A stretch of 64,000 nt of DNA from Cladopsammia gracilis (GCA_022457155.1 JAJGOT010000051.1:241001-305000); one strand, 5' to 3'; shown: positions 32,467 through 45,260, counted from the stretch's first letter. Made by a program: numbers and translations. The notes: generated by a model not told the origin, from the letters alone.

Positions 32467-33712
32467 ACAGGGAGCCCATACAATCTGTTTGTGTAACATA
32501 ATGACCGTTTATAATTTTATAGGAAATGTATGGGATTTACCTAAATTTCATATTATGGCGACGTATCGCCAAATGTATGTACTGATCAACGCTAAATAAA
32601 CGTTAAATTACCTTATTTGTTGTGTGTTGTCGTCCTTTTGCCGTAAAAGTTATTTTTGAGCGATTTTGAAGGATTCTGAGTTCGCCGTTGACTGTGCGTC
32701 TAAGAGAAGGACAAGGGTGGAAAGAGATTTTTGAACGGCTCCAGCGCCGAGGCGATTTTTTCACATAAAATCGCATCGCTCGGCTTTCAAACCACACAAC
32801 AGAAAGGCCGAAAGATTCACGCTTCTTCTCGTACCTCTCGATCGAAAATCCGTCCAAACGGCCCGGAGCTAGCCGTCGAAGAAAATCAAAATCCCACACT
32901 TTCCAAGCGGTTGATATTCGTATCAACATTTTGCCGTGCCAGCCAGAAACCGTCCTGCTGATTGCCTCTTTCTGATTGGTCGCCGTTAAACAATAACCGA
33001 TTCAAAATACGTACCGAGGGTGGGGAGCCATAGGCATTTTCGTAAGACCGAACCGTTTACTCACCAGACTCGGGTCGTGTGAGCGGCGACTACCAGAAGC
33101 CCAGGAAGACTTCCGTTCGACCTTTGTTCGACCTTACGAAAATGCCTATGGCTCCCCACCCTCGGTACGTATTTTGAATTGGTTATTGTTTAACGGCGAC
33201 CAATCAGAAAGAGGCAATCAGCAGGACGGTTTCTGGCTGGCACGGTAAAATGTTGATACGAATATCGACCGCTTGGAAAGTGTGGGATTTTGATTTTCTT
33301 CGACGGCTAGCTCCGGGGCGTTTGGATGGATTTTCGATCGAGAGGTACGAGAAGAAGCGTGAATCTTTCGGCCTTTCTGTTGTGTGGTTTGAAAGCCGAG
33401 CGATGCGATTTTATGTGAAAAAATCGCCTCGGCGCTGGAGCCGTTCAAAAATCTCTTTCCACCCTTGTCTTTCTCTTAGACGCACAGTCAACGGCGAACT
33501 CAGAATCCTTCAAAATCGCTCAAAAATCACTTTTACGGCAAAAGGACGACAACACACAACAAATAAGGTAATTTAACGTTTATTTAGCGTTGATCAGTAC
33601 ATACATTTGGCGATACGTCGCTATAATATGAAATTTAGGTAAATCCCATACATTTCCTATAAAATTATAAACGGTCATTATGTTACACAAACAGATTGTA
33701 TGGGCTCCCTGT
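32467..33712. mobile_element. 1246-bp foldback element with 580-bp arms and 9-bp target duplication (Mutator-like)
   Basis: GGCATACCC occurs at 32458-32466 and 33713-33721, directly against ends ACAGGGAGCCC and GGGCTCCCTGT. The left arm 32467-33046 mirrors 33133-33712 with no net indel and few substitutions, leaving about an 86-bp centre. A 9-bp duplication and very long terminal repeats suggest a non-autonomous Mutator-like element. A 108-codon frame in each arm is a mirrored coincidence and not a gene. High arm identity suggests a recent insertion or arm homogenisation. Confidence 0.92.
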
Positions 33713-33721
33713 GGCATACCC

Positions 33722-36006
33722 TGAAGTATACTGATCCTTTTATTATATGTCCATGTATACTGGATGTGTACAGCTTAAGACACCGTTGTTTATTTCGCTC
33801 GTGCTGAGTTGGAATAGGTTTGTACGTAACAATTATCCACCACTGAGACTCACAGAATATCGACTAGCCCAGGTACACTGAGCTAAGGTTTGAATTTCGC
33901 TTAGGGATTTTGTTCAGGGAAAAAAACACTATATTTTGAGCAACAATTTGTAGTCGCTGTGGTGACCTGCATCTGTCAGCACAGTCAATTATATCACTTC
34001 TATAAACGGACGTAAAAATATAAATTTCATGTGGAAATAAGCAAAGACATCGTCGTTATATCGGCTGTAGGACTTTATTCAGCTTTATCATCGACCAAAT
34101 GATCTGAGCAGTGGCATGAAATTCTTCTTCATAACAAAATGACGGTGAGCAGATGTCGAAGCGCACGATTTTGCCGCAACAATTCCCGTTTTGGAGTTAC
34201 AAATTTAGTCAACCACAGAATTTCAAAGTTACAGACGGAAAACTTACTTGAAAGATCACTGAAGGTAAAGGCTCTGAAGCATTCTTGAAACAGATGTTTT
34301 TTACATTCCCGCATCATCGCTTGTTCGTTTGAGTTGTTTTGGTTCAGTCTTCTTCAGCTTCTGAATTCTTATTGGCTATTGTACGAAAGAATGCGCATAA
34401 ATTAAAAGTGCTCTCATTTGATTGGATAATTCACGAAAGAATGAGAATTAATTAAAAGTGGTCACACTTTTGGGCGCCACACTGTAAGCCCCAAACGGCA
34501 CTATAAGACCCACCTGCTTTTAAAAAAATTGCAACTTTCTCAATCGCGCAAACACTGCCTTATCTATCAGTTGTGAGCATTGACTAGAAAGTTCTTTGAA
34601 TTGAGATACCCAATAAGCACAAAAAAGTCAGTGATTTTTGCAAAATATTAGCGTTTGAATTTCGACAACAACAAAAATGACCATTTTCAACGTCACAGAA
34701 AAACAACAAATCACAGGCAGCCCAAGCTCACGTCACGAGAAAGCGAAGGGTTAATTATTAGCAGTGTGTGAGACGGGACGTGACCCTTCGATGAAAGCGG
34801 TATTGGGTTACACGGCGGCCGTTTTAAAAATTTAAGACTTTGTATGGGGAAAAAATAACGTAGATTTCGAACGCTTAATAAAGCGAAATTTAGGCATTAA
34901 TTCAATGAAGTGATTCTATTGATTGTATTCACCACTGTTATTCCCTGCGTAAGACTGAATCAAGGCAGAACACTAGGGTTGAGACCGACTTCCACTCGGA
35001 GGCGGTTTTCACTTTAACTAGCTGTATGGTGGTTGCCACAAATATATAATAACCTCAGATACCGGGGTTAAATTAACATCTTAGCGAACTGTTACCATGC
35101 TTGCGATCGGCAGGAAACTATTGACAACATGCCAAAGAAAGTCGTCACACAGTATGTAAAAATGGGGTGCTGCCAATATCTTCGGGATTACAGAATGTCA
35201 TAATGCCTGAAGAAGACTGCGGAGCTTAGAAAACGGGTAATGGAGCGAAACAAGAAGCATGCCCAGAAAAATGACAGTGTTTCATTTCAGGTGAGATAGT
35301 AAGACTACAAATTACGTTTACCACGCGAAACCTGGCATGTTTATACTTTTATCTTTTTCTTTCACCTTAGCTGCTGGTATAGATTCTCGGTTGAGCGATT
35401 TATCCACGTGCGCCCACACGGAAAATCGAGAGCCTGCAAATATTCAGCGGATTGTCTCTCCAAGTTTTCCCGCGTAGCGATTCGCGATTTCATGCTTGTT
35501 GTTGACTTTTTGGACTTTCTTTGGACATTTGGGACCTACAAACGTCTATTTCGTGGCGCAATATGAAAGAAGGTAACACGTAATAATATATATACATTCT
35601 TTTTGCCAACAAAACAAAGGGCAGAAGGGACATATGTTAGTTCAAACTTGTGCCTCGTCTCCTTGAAAACAAAAGGTGTTTCAGTGCCAGCAGTGTTGTT
35701 TGAGTTGAAATAAAAAAAACCTAATTATCATGTACAATGTCTACTTCTAAGGGAGAATACTTTCTGCTTGATTAAGTGAAACAAACAATTGCTGATGTAG
35801 TTGTGTTGCAAAAATCAATTTTATTCCATGCAGAGTTCATCAAAAAATGATAGACATCAGCTTATTACTTATAACTTAAGCTTATATCAAATAGATTGAG
35901 GCTTGTCACCATGATTTAAATGTATATATCCTTTACATAAGTACATTGAATTTGGATGCTTCCTATCATGTCTACAGGCTTCAACAACTAAGTGAATATA
36001 AAGAGG
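33722..36006. other. Mostly non-coding; one possible short exon
   Basis: A frame at about 35205-35290 reads LKKTAELRKRVMERNKKHAQ and is followed by CAG|GTGAGA. It could be an exon, but no partner is clear. Around 34370-34460 the phrase GAAAGAATG...AATTAAAAGTG appears twice. Confidence 0.3.
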
Positions 36007-36160
36007 TTACTTCACGGTTAGTGAGCGCGTACGATTTTTATTCACGACTTGGGAAGAATCAGAAACGAATGAGCGACGCTTTGCGAGCGAGTGCGTTTGT
36101 GATTCTTTCCAACTAGTGTATAAAAATCGTACGAGCGAACGAACCGTGAAGTAATTTGTT
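36007..36160. repeat. Hairpin repeat (TTACTTCACGGTT arms)
   Basis: TTACTTCACGGTTAGTGAGCG at 36007 mirrors the sequence ending GAACCGTGAAGTAA at about 36153, including TACGATTTTTAT...ATAAAAATCGTA inside. Likely a MITE. Confidence 0.75.
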
Positions 36161-36808
36161 TATTATATGCATACTGAGATTTACACAACAGAAAAACAAG
36201 ACGAAACGATTAAATTACCAACACTTCAGTAGAAGAGTTCTTGGTTTATTGTCAGACTCAACTTTCAAGTGGAAAAATTCACTGAATTCACACATCTAAC
36301 AAAAATAACCACGACAATAATTTTTTCTAAAACTATAACAAGACTATACATAATAAGACACTTTACGACAAAAACAAAGCAAGTTTGCGTACCTGTGTTT
36401 TGAAGTTTTTGCTGCTTTGATAACAACAACATTTGGCAAGAGTTCAAACTTGCTTGCACGTTTGGCGATTTAATTTCTTTTTTTAGCTTTATTCTTTCTC
36501 CTGTTAAACGTATATTTTCCCTTTCAGCAAAATCGGTTAAAGTTCTTTCTTTAGGTCCGCAGAAATCCGCATTTTTCATTGAAGTGATGGAACTTTAAAC
36601 CCTTTTGTCACCATGAATGAATTTCTTGGAGGCCTTCAAGGAGGGCGAAGGCACACTGAATGGCGATTTTTGTCACTAGTGAAAAATGTCGTATCACGAT
36701 TCTGATTGGTCATACAATATTCTTCACTAGTGAGGAAAATCATACGTGAAGGGACGATTTTTATCTCATAGTTTTATGGTATGTAAATCTCAGTATGTAT
36801 ATAATAAA
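36159..36808. mobile_element. Possible 650-bp inverted-repeat element
   Basis: TTTATTATATGCATACTGAG (36159) mirrors the sequence ending CTCAGTATGTATATAATAAA (36808) over about 27 bp. Inside, the minus strand 36265-36579 encodes 104 residues with a charged helix (ERENIRLTGERIKLKKEIKS) and no known domain. No target duplication is clear. Confidence 0.55.
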
Positions 36809-36816
36809 GATATATG

Positions 36817-36945
36817 TGTTGTGGTTCAATTTTATCCGTGGTTCAAATTTTATTTTCCTTTGGTTTTGGCTATGGTAATGTATCATAATGAGTTTTAAAC
36901 AAAGGAAAATAAAATTTGAACCAAGGATAAAATTGAACCACAACA
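36817..36945. mobile_element. 129-bp hairpin MITE
   Basis: TGTTGTGGTTCAATTTTATC is mirrored at 36901-36945 with arms of about 45 bp and a 39-bp loop. TATG flanks both ends (36813-36816 and 36946-36949). Confidence 0.85.
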
Positions 36946-36987
36946 TATGCATCCTTCATGTTATAGGAGATTTTAAAGGACTCCTCA

Positions 36988-37248
36988 CGAGGAAAGAATG
37001 TTTCAAATGGTAGACTGGTCGGATTTGTCGAAAAGCATAAGTTCAATGGTCTTGTCGCTGTTTATACAAAGCCGCAGCTAATCCAACTCTGTGAAGCATA
37101 TGGTGTTAAACATATCAGTCGCCTCAACAAAACCAACCTTGCACAGAGGCTGGCATCAGCTATTGCCACAAACAGAGGTATAATAGTGCCTGTTGCAGTG
37201 GACTCTCGTCAGTATGCTGTTCTCAGTACCGAAATGGATGCAACTTAA
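36988..37248 (+). CDS. SAP-like open fragment
   Basis: An open frame with GFVEKHKFNGLVAVYTKPQL, then LCEAYGVKHISRLNKTNLAQ and RLASAI, ends at a TAA. The segment YTKPQLIQLCEAYGV...NKTNLAQRLASAI matches the two-helix layout of a SAP motif. No start codon is visible; an exon or transposon fragment. Confidence 0.4.
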   Translation, partial: RGKNVSNGRLVGFVEKHKFNGLVAVYTKPQLIQLCEAYGVKHISRLNKTNLAQRLASAIATNRGIIVPVAVDSRQYAVLSTEMDAT

Positions 37249-37604
37249 GGCTGTCTTCAGTGTCTGTTGGGCAGCATTCTCAATCAGGTACATATTATTG
37301 AAACTGACAAAATATATTAACTTTTAATAAGCTCTAATCGTTTCATTAATGGATTACTTCAAATGCAACTATCTCATTCACAACTGGGAACTTGATCATA
37401 AACTTAATGTATTATAAGTGTATGTAGAAGAAAATATGGAAACAGTTCTCAATGGACAAAGCAACATATTGTCTCAATTACCTACTTGAAAAATAAAGTA
37501 GATGCATAAACAAAGTGCACACTCAGGAGGTATTGTATTTAAAGAAGTATTTTACAATGTATATACATATTGTACACAAGTATTTACAAACAATGTAATT
37601 GTAA

Positions 37605-37946
37605 TTGGATGCAGAAATTCTGGATGAATTGGAAAAGGATAAAGAAATTGAAGACGAAATTGGCGAAATGGGAGTTATCAGCGAGAAAATACTGGAGGTG
37701 TTCATGGAGATTGAAAGCGTGTTGTCGCTTCAAGAAAGCAAGAGCCAGAGCGGGAATGCATCACCGATCCAAGATTCAACGACAGCAAGCGCCGGCAGCG
37801 CAAGCAAACACGCTAAACTACCGAAGTTAAGATTGAAGAGATTCTCAGGAGAGCCCAGTTCATGGTTATCTTTCTGGGACAGCTGCAAAAATGCTGTTCA
37901 CAAACACGCTGGACTGTCTGATGTTGACAATGCATCAGTCAATTGA
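37605..37946 (+). pseudogene. BEL/Pao retrotransposon Gag, N-terminal fragment
   Basis: The frame runs from an acidic coiled coil (ILDELEKDKEIEDEIGEMGV) to LPKLRLKRFSGEPSSWLSFW, with DSCKNAVHKHAGLSDVDNAS before a stop. LPKL-L--F-G----W--FWD-F is the start of the Gag domain of BEL/Pao elements (DUF1759). It breaks off soon after, so only about a third of that domain is here. The pol at 52.2-54.8 kb belongs to the same family but a different copy. Confidence 0.75.
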
Positions 37947-38734
37947 AACCCCGACCCCCAGGACATAGCCAGGAATTAACGAGGCAAATGCTGGGATTTA
38001 ACACACATTTAAGGACGAAGGCAGTGGAATTAACAAAAATGTCTGTATGACCGGGGTCATTGAGCAGGGATTTAACATGAAGGACTAAAGGAAAAACCTC
38101 GTTTTCCAAAATGGCAGCGGAGGAGAAATTGTATTGCAATTGAGAAGATTCCATGGACTTCATACGTACATTATAGATGGTTGTTAGTACTAAAATAGTG
38201 CATCAGGATAATCCAGTGCAATGTTGTACATGCACACATACCGTGTGCAGGGTAATTCAAAGAAAGCTAGTTCCACAGGCTTGTTATAATGCTAATAAAC
38301 TTTGGAGTCTTACAATACCTTTCATGTTACCTAAAGTATTCAATGTCTTACTTAATTATCAATGAAACGGCATATTTTTAATACTGTTCAATGTTGCCCT
38401 AGTTAAAGAATGCAAATTTGCATTTACTATAAATCAAGTTATCAAGTTGAAGAAAGTATTCTTTTGTCAATACTCTTCATTACTTGATTAACTATCTAGA
38501 TTGAACTTGTTTGAAAAGTAGAAAAGCATATGCTATTATAATATAAAACTTAATTTGTATAAACGTTTAACCCATGAAACATCCCGAATACTTATACTGT
38601 AAATCCTCTATTAATCCAATAAGCCCCCCTCCTTTTTCCTCCACAACCTGGAAAATAAAAAATATAACGGCTGACTGTATAACCGGTACATTTGTACCAT
38701 CCCAATCCGGGCACGAATTCATATACACAGTACT

Positions 38735-39420
38735 CGTGAGCTTTATATTGCTTGGGTTCATTCGCGCCTTGAATATGCTAGCGTGGTATGGTCATCTCAT
38801 ACCAAACGAAACAACACAGGGCTACAAGATTCATTCTTGGAAGGGATTACTCTGAGTATGAGCGCCTTAGTAACTTAAATTTATTACCTTTGAAGTATCG
38901 CAGAGAAATTAATGATTTAGTTTTCTTTTTTAAGTGTCTTATGAATATATATATAAGTTAAACATTTTCGATTATGTATCATTTCACACTTGTACCAAAC
39001 CGCTTAGGAATGTTGATCATTTAACGCTTGATGTCCCTTTTAGTAGGACTGACGTCTTTAAGAATTCATTTTTTGTTCGGATTTGTCGCCTGTGGAATGA
39101 ATTACCTCTTAGTATAAGAGAGTCAAATACCTTGTCAATATTTCGTAAGAATTTGAAGGCCTTTTATCATGATAAGTTTAATGTAGATTTTTTCTAATTT
39201 TTACATTGTATTTTACATAATCATTGTCTTCTGTAATTTTTTTTTAATATTTTTAATACAACTTTTTAGATAATTGCATTAATTAATTTTTAGATGTATT
39301 TATGATGTAATAATAGGTGGCTTATTTTTAAGGAGTCTTGTACTCTGTTTTAAGCCTACCTCAGATTTTTTTTTGTAATTGCAATCTGAAACGTGATGAA
39401 ATTAAAATTAAATTGAAATG
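38735..39420 (+). mobile_element. CR1/L2-like LINE, 5'-truncated 3' end
   Basis: Frames join as TRFILGRDYSEYERLSNLNL, LLPLKYRREINDLVFFFKCL and, after a short slip, NYVSFHTCTKPLRNVD-like text ending with ICRLWNELPLSIRESNTLSI and FRKNLKAFY. This is the C-terminal end of CR1/L2-type ORF2. About 220 bp of 3' UTR follow, ending in AAATTAAAATTAAATTGAAA. The 5' side is truncated and lies in a C-rich non-coding sequence (AATAAGCCCCC) that recurs after the insertion near 39472. Confidence 0.75.
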
Positions 39421-39784
39421 AGCATTATGATGGTAATCAATGAGTGGTGAACTGCTTGTGTTTCGCTAAATGATAAGCCCCCTATCTTTTAACCCCCCCT
39501 TCCCTCAAAAGCACTTGAAATCAATAAGCCCCCCAGGGGTATAATTTATTTATTTACCGTCAGGTACACGGGGAGTGGTTGCCCAATCTCCCGAGCCAGA
39601 GGCTCATGATAAAAGTGACTGACTATAAAATACATTTACAAAGTCTAAAAATTCTTAAATCTAAATTAATCGCTATTAAAAGTAGTTACAAGAGTTCCCA
39701 TTATCAGGCAAGTGAGTTTTAATTTAAATAATTAAATCAGCCTTGTTTTATGAGACATTTGAGATTCGCACACCAGGATCATAT

Positions 39785-39931
39785 TAGAGTGACTTTACTT
39801 CATCTGTGAAATAGTTAGTAGAATAGTATGCACTATTAGACTATAATTCCATTGTTTCCTTTTGTTTAATTTGGACTATCACACACTAATTGTTAGATAG
39901 TGTTTCACAGATGAAGTAAAATCACTCTAGA
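39785..39931. repeat. Hairpin MITE, 27-bp arms
   Basis: TAGAGTGACTTTACTTCATC...GTGAAA at 39785-39812 is mirrored at 39903-39931 with one mismatch or so. Confidence 0.8.
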
Positions 39932-40925
39932 ATGTAGTCACTGAAGAATGTCCATCAGTTCCATGTTCTAAGTGCAGACTTACTAAAAACGTTTAATACG
40001 CCTATCGTATTTTTCACTTGAAAATGGACTAATTTTATATATGAGGTCAAATTTCACTCTAAATGGCGAATGCAGTTGACTATACCGTAAATCTCCAAAT
40101 ATATGCCCGGGCTTATATTTGCCCAATGTCTCTATTTGTCAAGCTTATTTTTGGGTGGCCCTTTTTGGGGTTGGAAATATTGGTAAAAAAAAAATAAATG
40201 GGGCTATTTTTGGGTGGCATTTTGTGTCTTCAAATTTTGCAAGCCATTTGCGGTCATTGAATTTTATAAAGATACAATCAATAACAAATTTTATTAATCT
40301 TTCAAATAATACCCGCAGTCCTGACAGAAATGCCATTGCTGTAAAGACACAAGTTCATCAAGGCAATTGCAAGAGAAATACTGTTGTGGGGAATATTCCT
40401 GAACCGCTTGCCTAAATTTTAGTCCCAATGCTCAAGACAAAACCATAACTTACACACCAAATGGAAGAAATGTTGACTCGTGAAAAGCATAAACCATGAA
40501 CGATGAGACCAAATTGGATTCTGGGTAGGCAGCATTGGCAAGCTAGTAATATTCTATTTCTTGATAATCAAGATGTTTTCTTTGTTTGGGACATTATTTT
40601 AAGAGCATGAGTTATGCATCCTGTGTTATTATAATGTATATTTGGTCACAGACAAAGATTAAATTTTTCCAACTTCCCAGTAAACCTTTGGGTCGCATTG
40701 TTCATGGTTTATGCTTTTCACCCGACGTTTCTTCAATTTGGTGTATACAGGCAAAAATAACAGGTGAAGCTATACTACACACCCAAAATGTGAGAAAAAC
40801 CAAAGAAACTTTGGATCCAAATGAACAAGACCAATGTTTCAAAATTGTTCTTGATATTATATTATACATTGGTGTTGAGGCTTGTTTTTTCTCATGGGAT
40901 CCCTGTGCAGTGATGACGAGATAGA
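39932..40925. other. Non-coding; start of a TACCGTAAA-type repeat
   Basis: TACCGTAAATCTCCAAATAT at about 40083 resembles the tip of the MITE at 48687. No matching opposite end found nearby. Open frames at 40119-40415 and 40586-40924 do not look coding. Confidence 0.35.
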
Positions 40926-41214
40926 ATTAAAAGATTAAATGAGACTTACCTGTAAGTTGAAGTTTGATTGGAATTCTATTGAGTCATCAAACTGCACCAA
41001 GGGATCACATGCCCATCCATATTCTTTACCCTAACATATTAGGTTCAGCTTATGTTTGCTGCTCGGGTTAAGGGTTTATTTACACTCACATTCGGTTGAA
41101 CACTGATTATGCACATGCACCTAGCTGTCTCGTGATCCCTTGGTGCAGTTTGATGACTCAAAAAAATTCCGATCAAACTTCAACTTACAGGTAAGTCTCC
41201 TTTAATCTTTTAAT
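40926..41214. mobile_element. MITE with splice-like motifs in its inverted arms
   Basis: Arms 40926-41012 and 41127-41214 mirror each other (ATTAAAAGATTAAA tips; TTGATGACTCA inside) with few mismatches. Each arm holds AACTTACAGGTAAGT or its complement. On the plus strand this puts a donor GTAAGT at 40952 and an acceptor TTACAG ending at 41190 in the same element. The arrangement is equal on the other strand. Confidence 0.85.
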
Positions 41215-42294
41215 CAAACAACTCCTTGAATTTGCATATCGTCAAAAGTCAAGCCACGGGTCATGTACGCTTGTCGACAATGTGATCACCCTTGCCGTTC
41301 GTAAAAAATAGTCTCTCTGATAATTACAGGATACTCAAAAATAAATTCTGTTCGTTTATTTTTTTACGCCATAAGTTTGTTCATGTAGTGTTTTGCCATA
41401 AGCCTGAATTAAGCACTAAAGCAGTACAGCAATTTATTTATTTCAGCTCATTTGCGTTCTTTTTTTAAACATCACACTGGTTTTTTTTATCTTAGTTTTG
41501 TTTGATTCTCGTTTTTGCCTCCTTGAGAAAACTTCTTGTGATCTACTACTGTTTCAAGTCGATATTTAATATTGCATTAAACGCTATCACCAGTTTACAT
41601 GAGATGCCTGAAATTGTGTGGCATAGCCCCTTTTACCGAGAACAAATTATTGAGTGACTGTATGCTTTTGATTCCTGTATAGAGCTGGTCTGTTGAGAAC
41701 AGATGACGATGTTCTGTTGCTTATGTCAACATTTGTTACTTGTTGCCCTATTAAATGCTTGAGTAAGTTGTCCACAGAGTATATAAAGTTCTGTGAAGAG
41801 CTTGAAAAGTCACCAACAAACTGTCAGAAGAAATTTAATATTGGACTACCTTCACAAACACAGCAAGATTGAAGTAAGTGGAAGGATTGAGACAACTTTA
41901 TCACAGGGGGAGAGTAGTATGCAAGTGTGCATGGCTCCTTGCACACGATATAAAAACAGAAACTTTTTGATGGATTTACTCAGATTTTCAGAAAGGAATA
42001 GTGCACATTGAACATGGAAACTTGGGCAATAAAAGACCTTCACAGAAAACAAAAGATTGCATTGGGTGGTAACCGTTCTTTGTGAGTTGTGTTGGGCAGC
42101 ATCAGCCAGATCAGTCCACAATCCACTTGCCTTCCTGTTTCTCTGTGTCATCAATCTACCAACCAATGGTTTTGTTGTGGAATCAATTGGTCAATCACAG
42201 TTCTATCATGTATTTCACACTTACTTCCCAAAGGTTAGTTCTGTATTACAATGTATATTAGTAATGGTTAAAGTTTAGTCAATATTACATGTAT
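41215..42294 (+). other. Unresolved exon-like frames, unknown protein
   Basis: After CCTGTATAG (about 41681) the sequence is open as AGLLRTDDDVLLLMSTFVTC and STEYIKFCEELEKSPTNCQK to a stop near 41872. A second frame near 42075-42240 is also open. I recognise neither; transposon or old gene. Confidence 0.25.
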
Positions 42295-43776
42295 ACATGT
42301 TAGAATGTGTTGTATGTGTACCAGAACCTGAACTAAAGGTACTTCAGAGCAGCTTAGTAAGCAGTCCATGTATTTAAACGTACAAAGATTTGGTCTCTGC
42401 ATTCAAACTCCAAGGCTGCATTTATGTAAGATTGGTCTAAAATTGAAGTTCCGTTTTGGAACTTTACAAAGCTGCTTCAGATTGTGTTACATGGACCATG
42501 TTTTATGGTGTCAGAACCTTAACCTGTGAATATGCGCAAGCGTAATGAATGGGTTATTGGAAATGGTGGCTAATTCACTCGCTCGCTCGATCCATCACTC
42601 AAATGTAAACTTTTTCCACGTATCTATGTTGAAATAACAAACTTGACCTTGGTAATAAGCCAAATCCTAGGTAGTGTTGTGGGTTTAAATGATGGGACAA
42701 TAGAGCCGGAGGAAGCCTCAGGAACTGAAAATTACTGGGGGTTTTTGTGTGTGTTCGGCAAAAGGAGTTACATTTATTCTCCAAAACAACCCCGCAATAT
42801 TGCATTTCCGTTTGCATTTCGTATTCACTGGAGCCTTTGATTTTTTTACCACGATGGCTGAAGCAGTGATCCATTCTTTCCATAGTCTGCTAGAACACAG
42901 ATTATTCTTAATTCTCCTACTTGCTTCACCCACTTCTAGTTTTAACTTAGGCAATATATTTTGCAGTCAAGATGTAAATATCATATGCCCCGCAACAGCC
43001 AAGTTTGGTTAACCATTTCACTTTACAAAAAAAAATTAATGCGGTGGACAGTAGTATACAAGAGAAAAGCAAAGAGAACATTGTTGATCATAGTCAACTA
43101 TGTGGCTGCTTTATAACAAGCAAATATAAATTCAAATTTTCTTTATCCAGGAAAACTGCTTGACAAAATGCATGGATTGTACAAAGCACAAAGACCAGAG
43201 GGAGAAGACAATGGATAAGAAGGTTTGAGCTGAAGTAAACGCACTCTTAAACAAGCATATGGAACTGGTTTGGTAAGTGCTTGCTTAACAATATGTGTAA
43301 CTGTTTACTGAATTGTTACGGTGGTTCGAAAAAGTTTTTTTTGGCGCGCCAAACTGGGTTGGAATTTACAGGCATACGTAATTGCCAATATTGTCCAAAG
43401 TTGCGCTTCTGCTCGGTAATTTTTTTATTTCTTGCATGTAGACTTCGCTCTATCCAAAGTACATTTTACGTGATTCAGCCAACATTGCACTTTACCACAA
43501 ACAAGGCCTGGTTTGAGAGCCCGTACATGTGATGTCATAATGTTATAGCTGGAGAATTACTGTACTGCCCTCATTTGAGTGACTACAAGTTGCCCATATT
43601 TAGTCATGGTACTCATTGAACAAATATCAAGGATTGCTGAAACAATACCTTTCTACTTTTCTTACAATTATTTTCGCCCTTCTCAAGTTTTCATAATTGT
43701 TCTGTCGTGGCTCTTTGTTATCCTATAGAGGTTAAATCCAACCAAATGGTCAAAAATCTTTGAGGCATGATAACAC
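42295..43776. other. Mostly non-coding
   Basis: No family recognised. A short frame around 43145-43215 is Cys/Lys-rich (CLTKCMDCTKHKDQREKTMD) and may be an exon fragment. Confidence 0.3.
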
Positions 43777-44055
43777 ATGCATTTAGACGGTCTCCGGGCA
43801 GCAAAGTATCTACCTCCATGGAACAAGGCATGGATTTCTGTGAACAAAATTATAGACAGTCTTCATCTGAAGAAGCAAAAATGCAATCCCAGCCATTTAA
43901 AAGAAGATATGCCTAATGCAAACACTATGGCAGCAGAACAGACATTTATGTGGCTGTCACGCTTTAAAAAGATTTTGTACGCAATGCCAAGGATACATCA
44001 CCTATTCTATCTCCATTGTATGGTCAACAAAAAGGCTTGTGGAAAACAAAACTGA
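43777..44055 (+). pseudogene. C-terminal fragment of a transposase-like protein (KDZ type suspected)
   Basis: The frame ends with NTMAAEQTFMWLSRFKKILY and MPRIHHLFYLHCMVNKK before a stop. This AEQTFxWLxRFKK ... hydrophobic helix ending is what I know from invertebrate proteins linked to KDZ (Kyakuja/Dileera/Zisupton) transposons. The rest of the protein is not recognisable upstream. The KDZ link is from memory of family features, so moderate to low certainty. Confidence 0.45.
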
Positions 44056-44509
44056 TCTTTTTGCGAGTGCTCTTATTTACTGTTACATGTATTGTAAAAA
44101 TGGCCTATTTGAACTAAATTACGTTGTTTATGAATATTGTTTTTGTTCAATTTGATCCAACTAAATGATTTTCTTCCTGAATATATCAGACACAGCATTT
44201 GATAATCTTAATATCTGCGTTATTTCATGCACATTGCAAAAATAGTGGGTCATGTGACTCGTTACATATTTGGGTTACCATACTCAGGGAAATTTAAGGT
44301 AGTTCAACTGGCTAAGGGTCAAATGTATGTGAATAAATCCAAGTCATCAAGGTTCACTGTTGGGTGGTTTCAGTTCAGAGAGACAGCGCCGAACTTTGTT
44401 GTCAAGGGCCCCATTTTAAGACGCCATATTGGATTTGCAGTCGCAAATATCGGCCAGTGGAAGCTGTGAGCATGCGCTTCACTTATGTCCAGGAGTGCAC
44501 GCAGCTATG

Positions 44510-45260
44510 AAATTTACTATTTTTGCGAAAATTATGAAAAATCACTAGCCCAACTATTTTTCAATAGTGTGTGATGCTAATTAACTCAACCCCACAGCCA
44601 TCTTGCGGATTTTACAAAATTTGCGAAAAATCGCTAGCTCCACGATTTTTCGGTGGTGTGTTACGAAATTTTGCACTACTTTGTGATGCTAATTAACTCA
44701 CAACCCAATTGCGTTATTTTGCCTATTCATCGCTCCCCAAAGCAAAATATGTGACAGAATAGACACCAGTGTGTTGATAAAGAAAAACCGTGAATACACC
44801 AATTAAGCTGGACATGCAATTCAACACACGACAATAAACAAGTACGACACGCATGTATACTTCATTCTTAAAACGTGTGCCAAGAAAAGCACACGAAGCT
44901 GGACACACAAATCAACACGACAACAAACAAGGACCATACACGCATATAAACATGTGGCGATAAAAAATACGTCGTTATACCCCATTACATTTTATAATTT
45001 CACCCCGGCCTCCTAAAAGTACACTTAGCTTGACACACGAATTAACACATGACAACAAACAAGGACCGTATACGCCAGTAAAATATCGGTGGAGTATCGG
45101 TGAAGTAGTCGCGATATCGGCCAACATATACATCAGTCAATATGTTGACCGACTATTGATTGAGTGCCAGGCGAGTCACAAACCATGTATCAACTGACAT
45201 ATCAACCAATATGATCGACCAACACCACCAGCACCTATAGGAAACATGGTCCCTTTCACC
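44510..45260. repeat. Low-order repeats (CACACGA and ATCGGTG types)
   Basis: Two copies of a GATTTTTC / GTGTGATGCTAATTAACTCA block lie at about 44545 and 44635. Three diverged copies of a block containing ACACACGACAACAAACAAGG lie at about 44820, 44910 and 45040. After 45085 short motifs (TATCGGTG, TCAACCAATATG) recur. No coding. Confidence 0.6.

Noticed and set aside
32603..33576. Two 108-codon ORFs with near-identical proteins on opposite strands
   Set aside because: They are the same sequence in the two arms of the foldback element; no domain or codon signal supports a gene.
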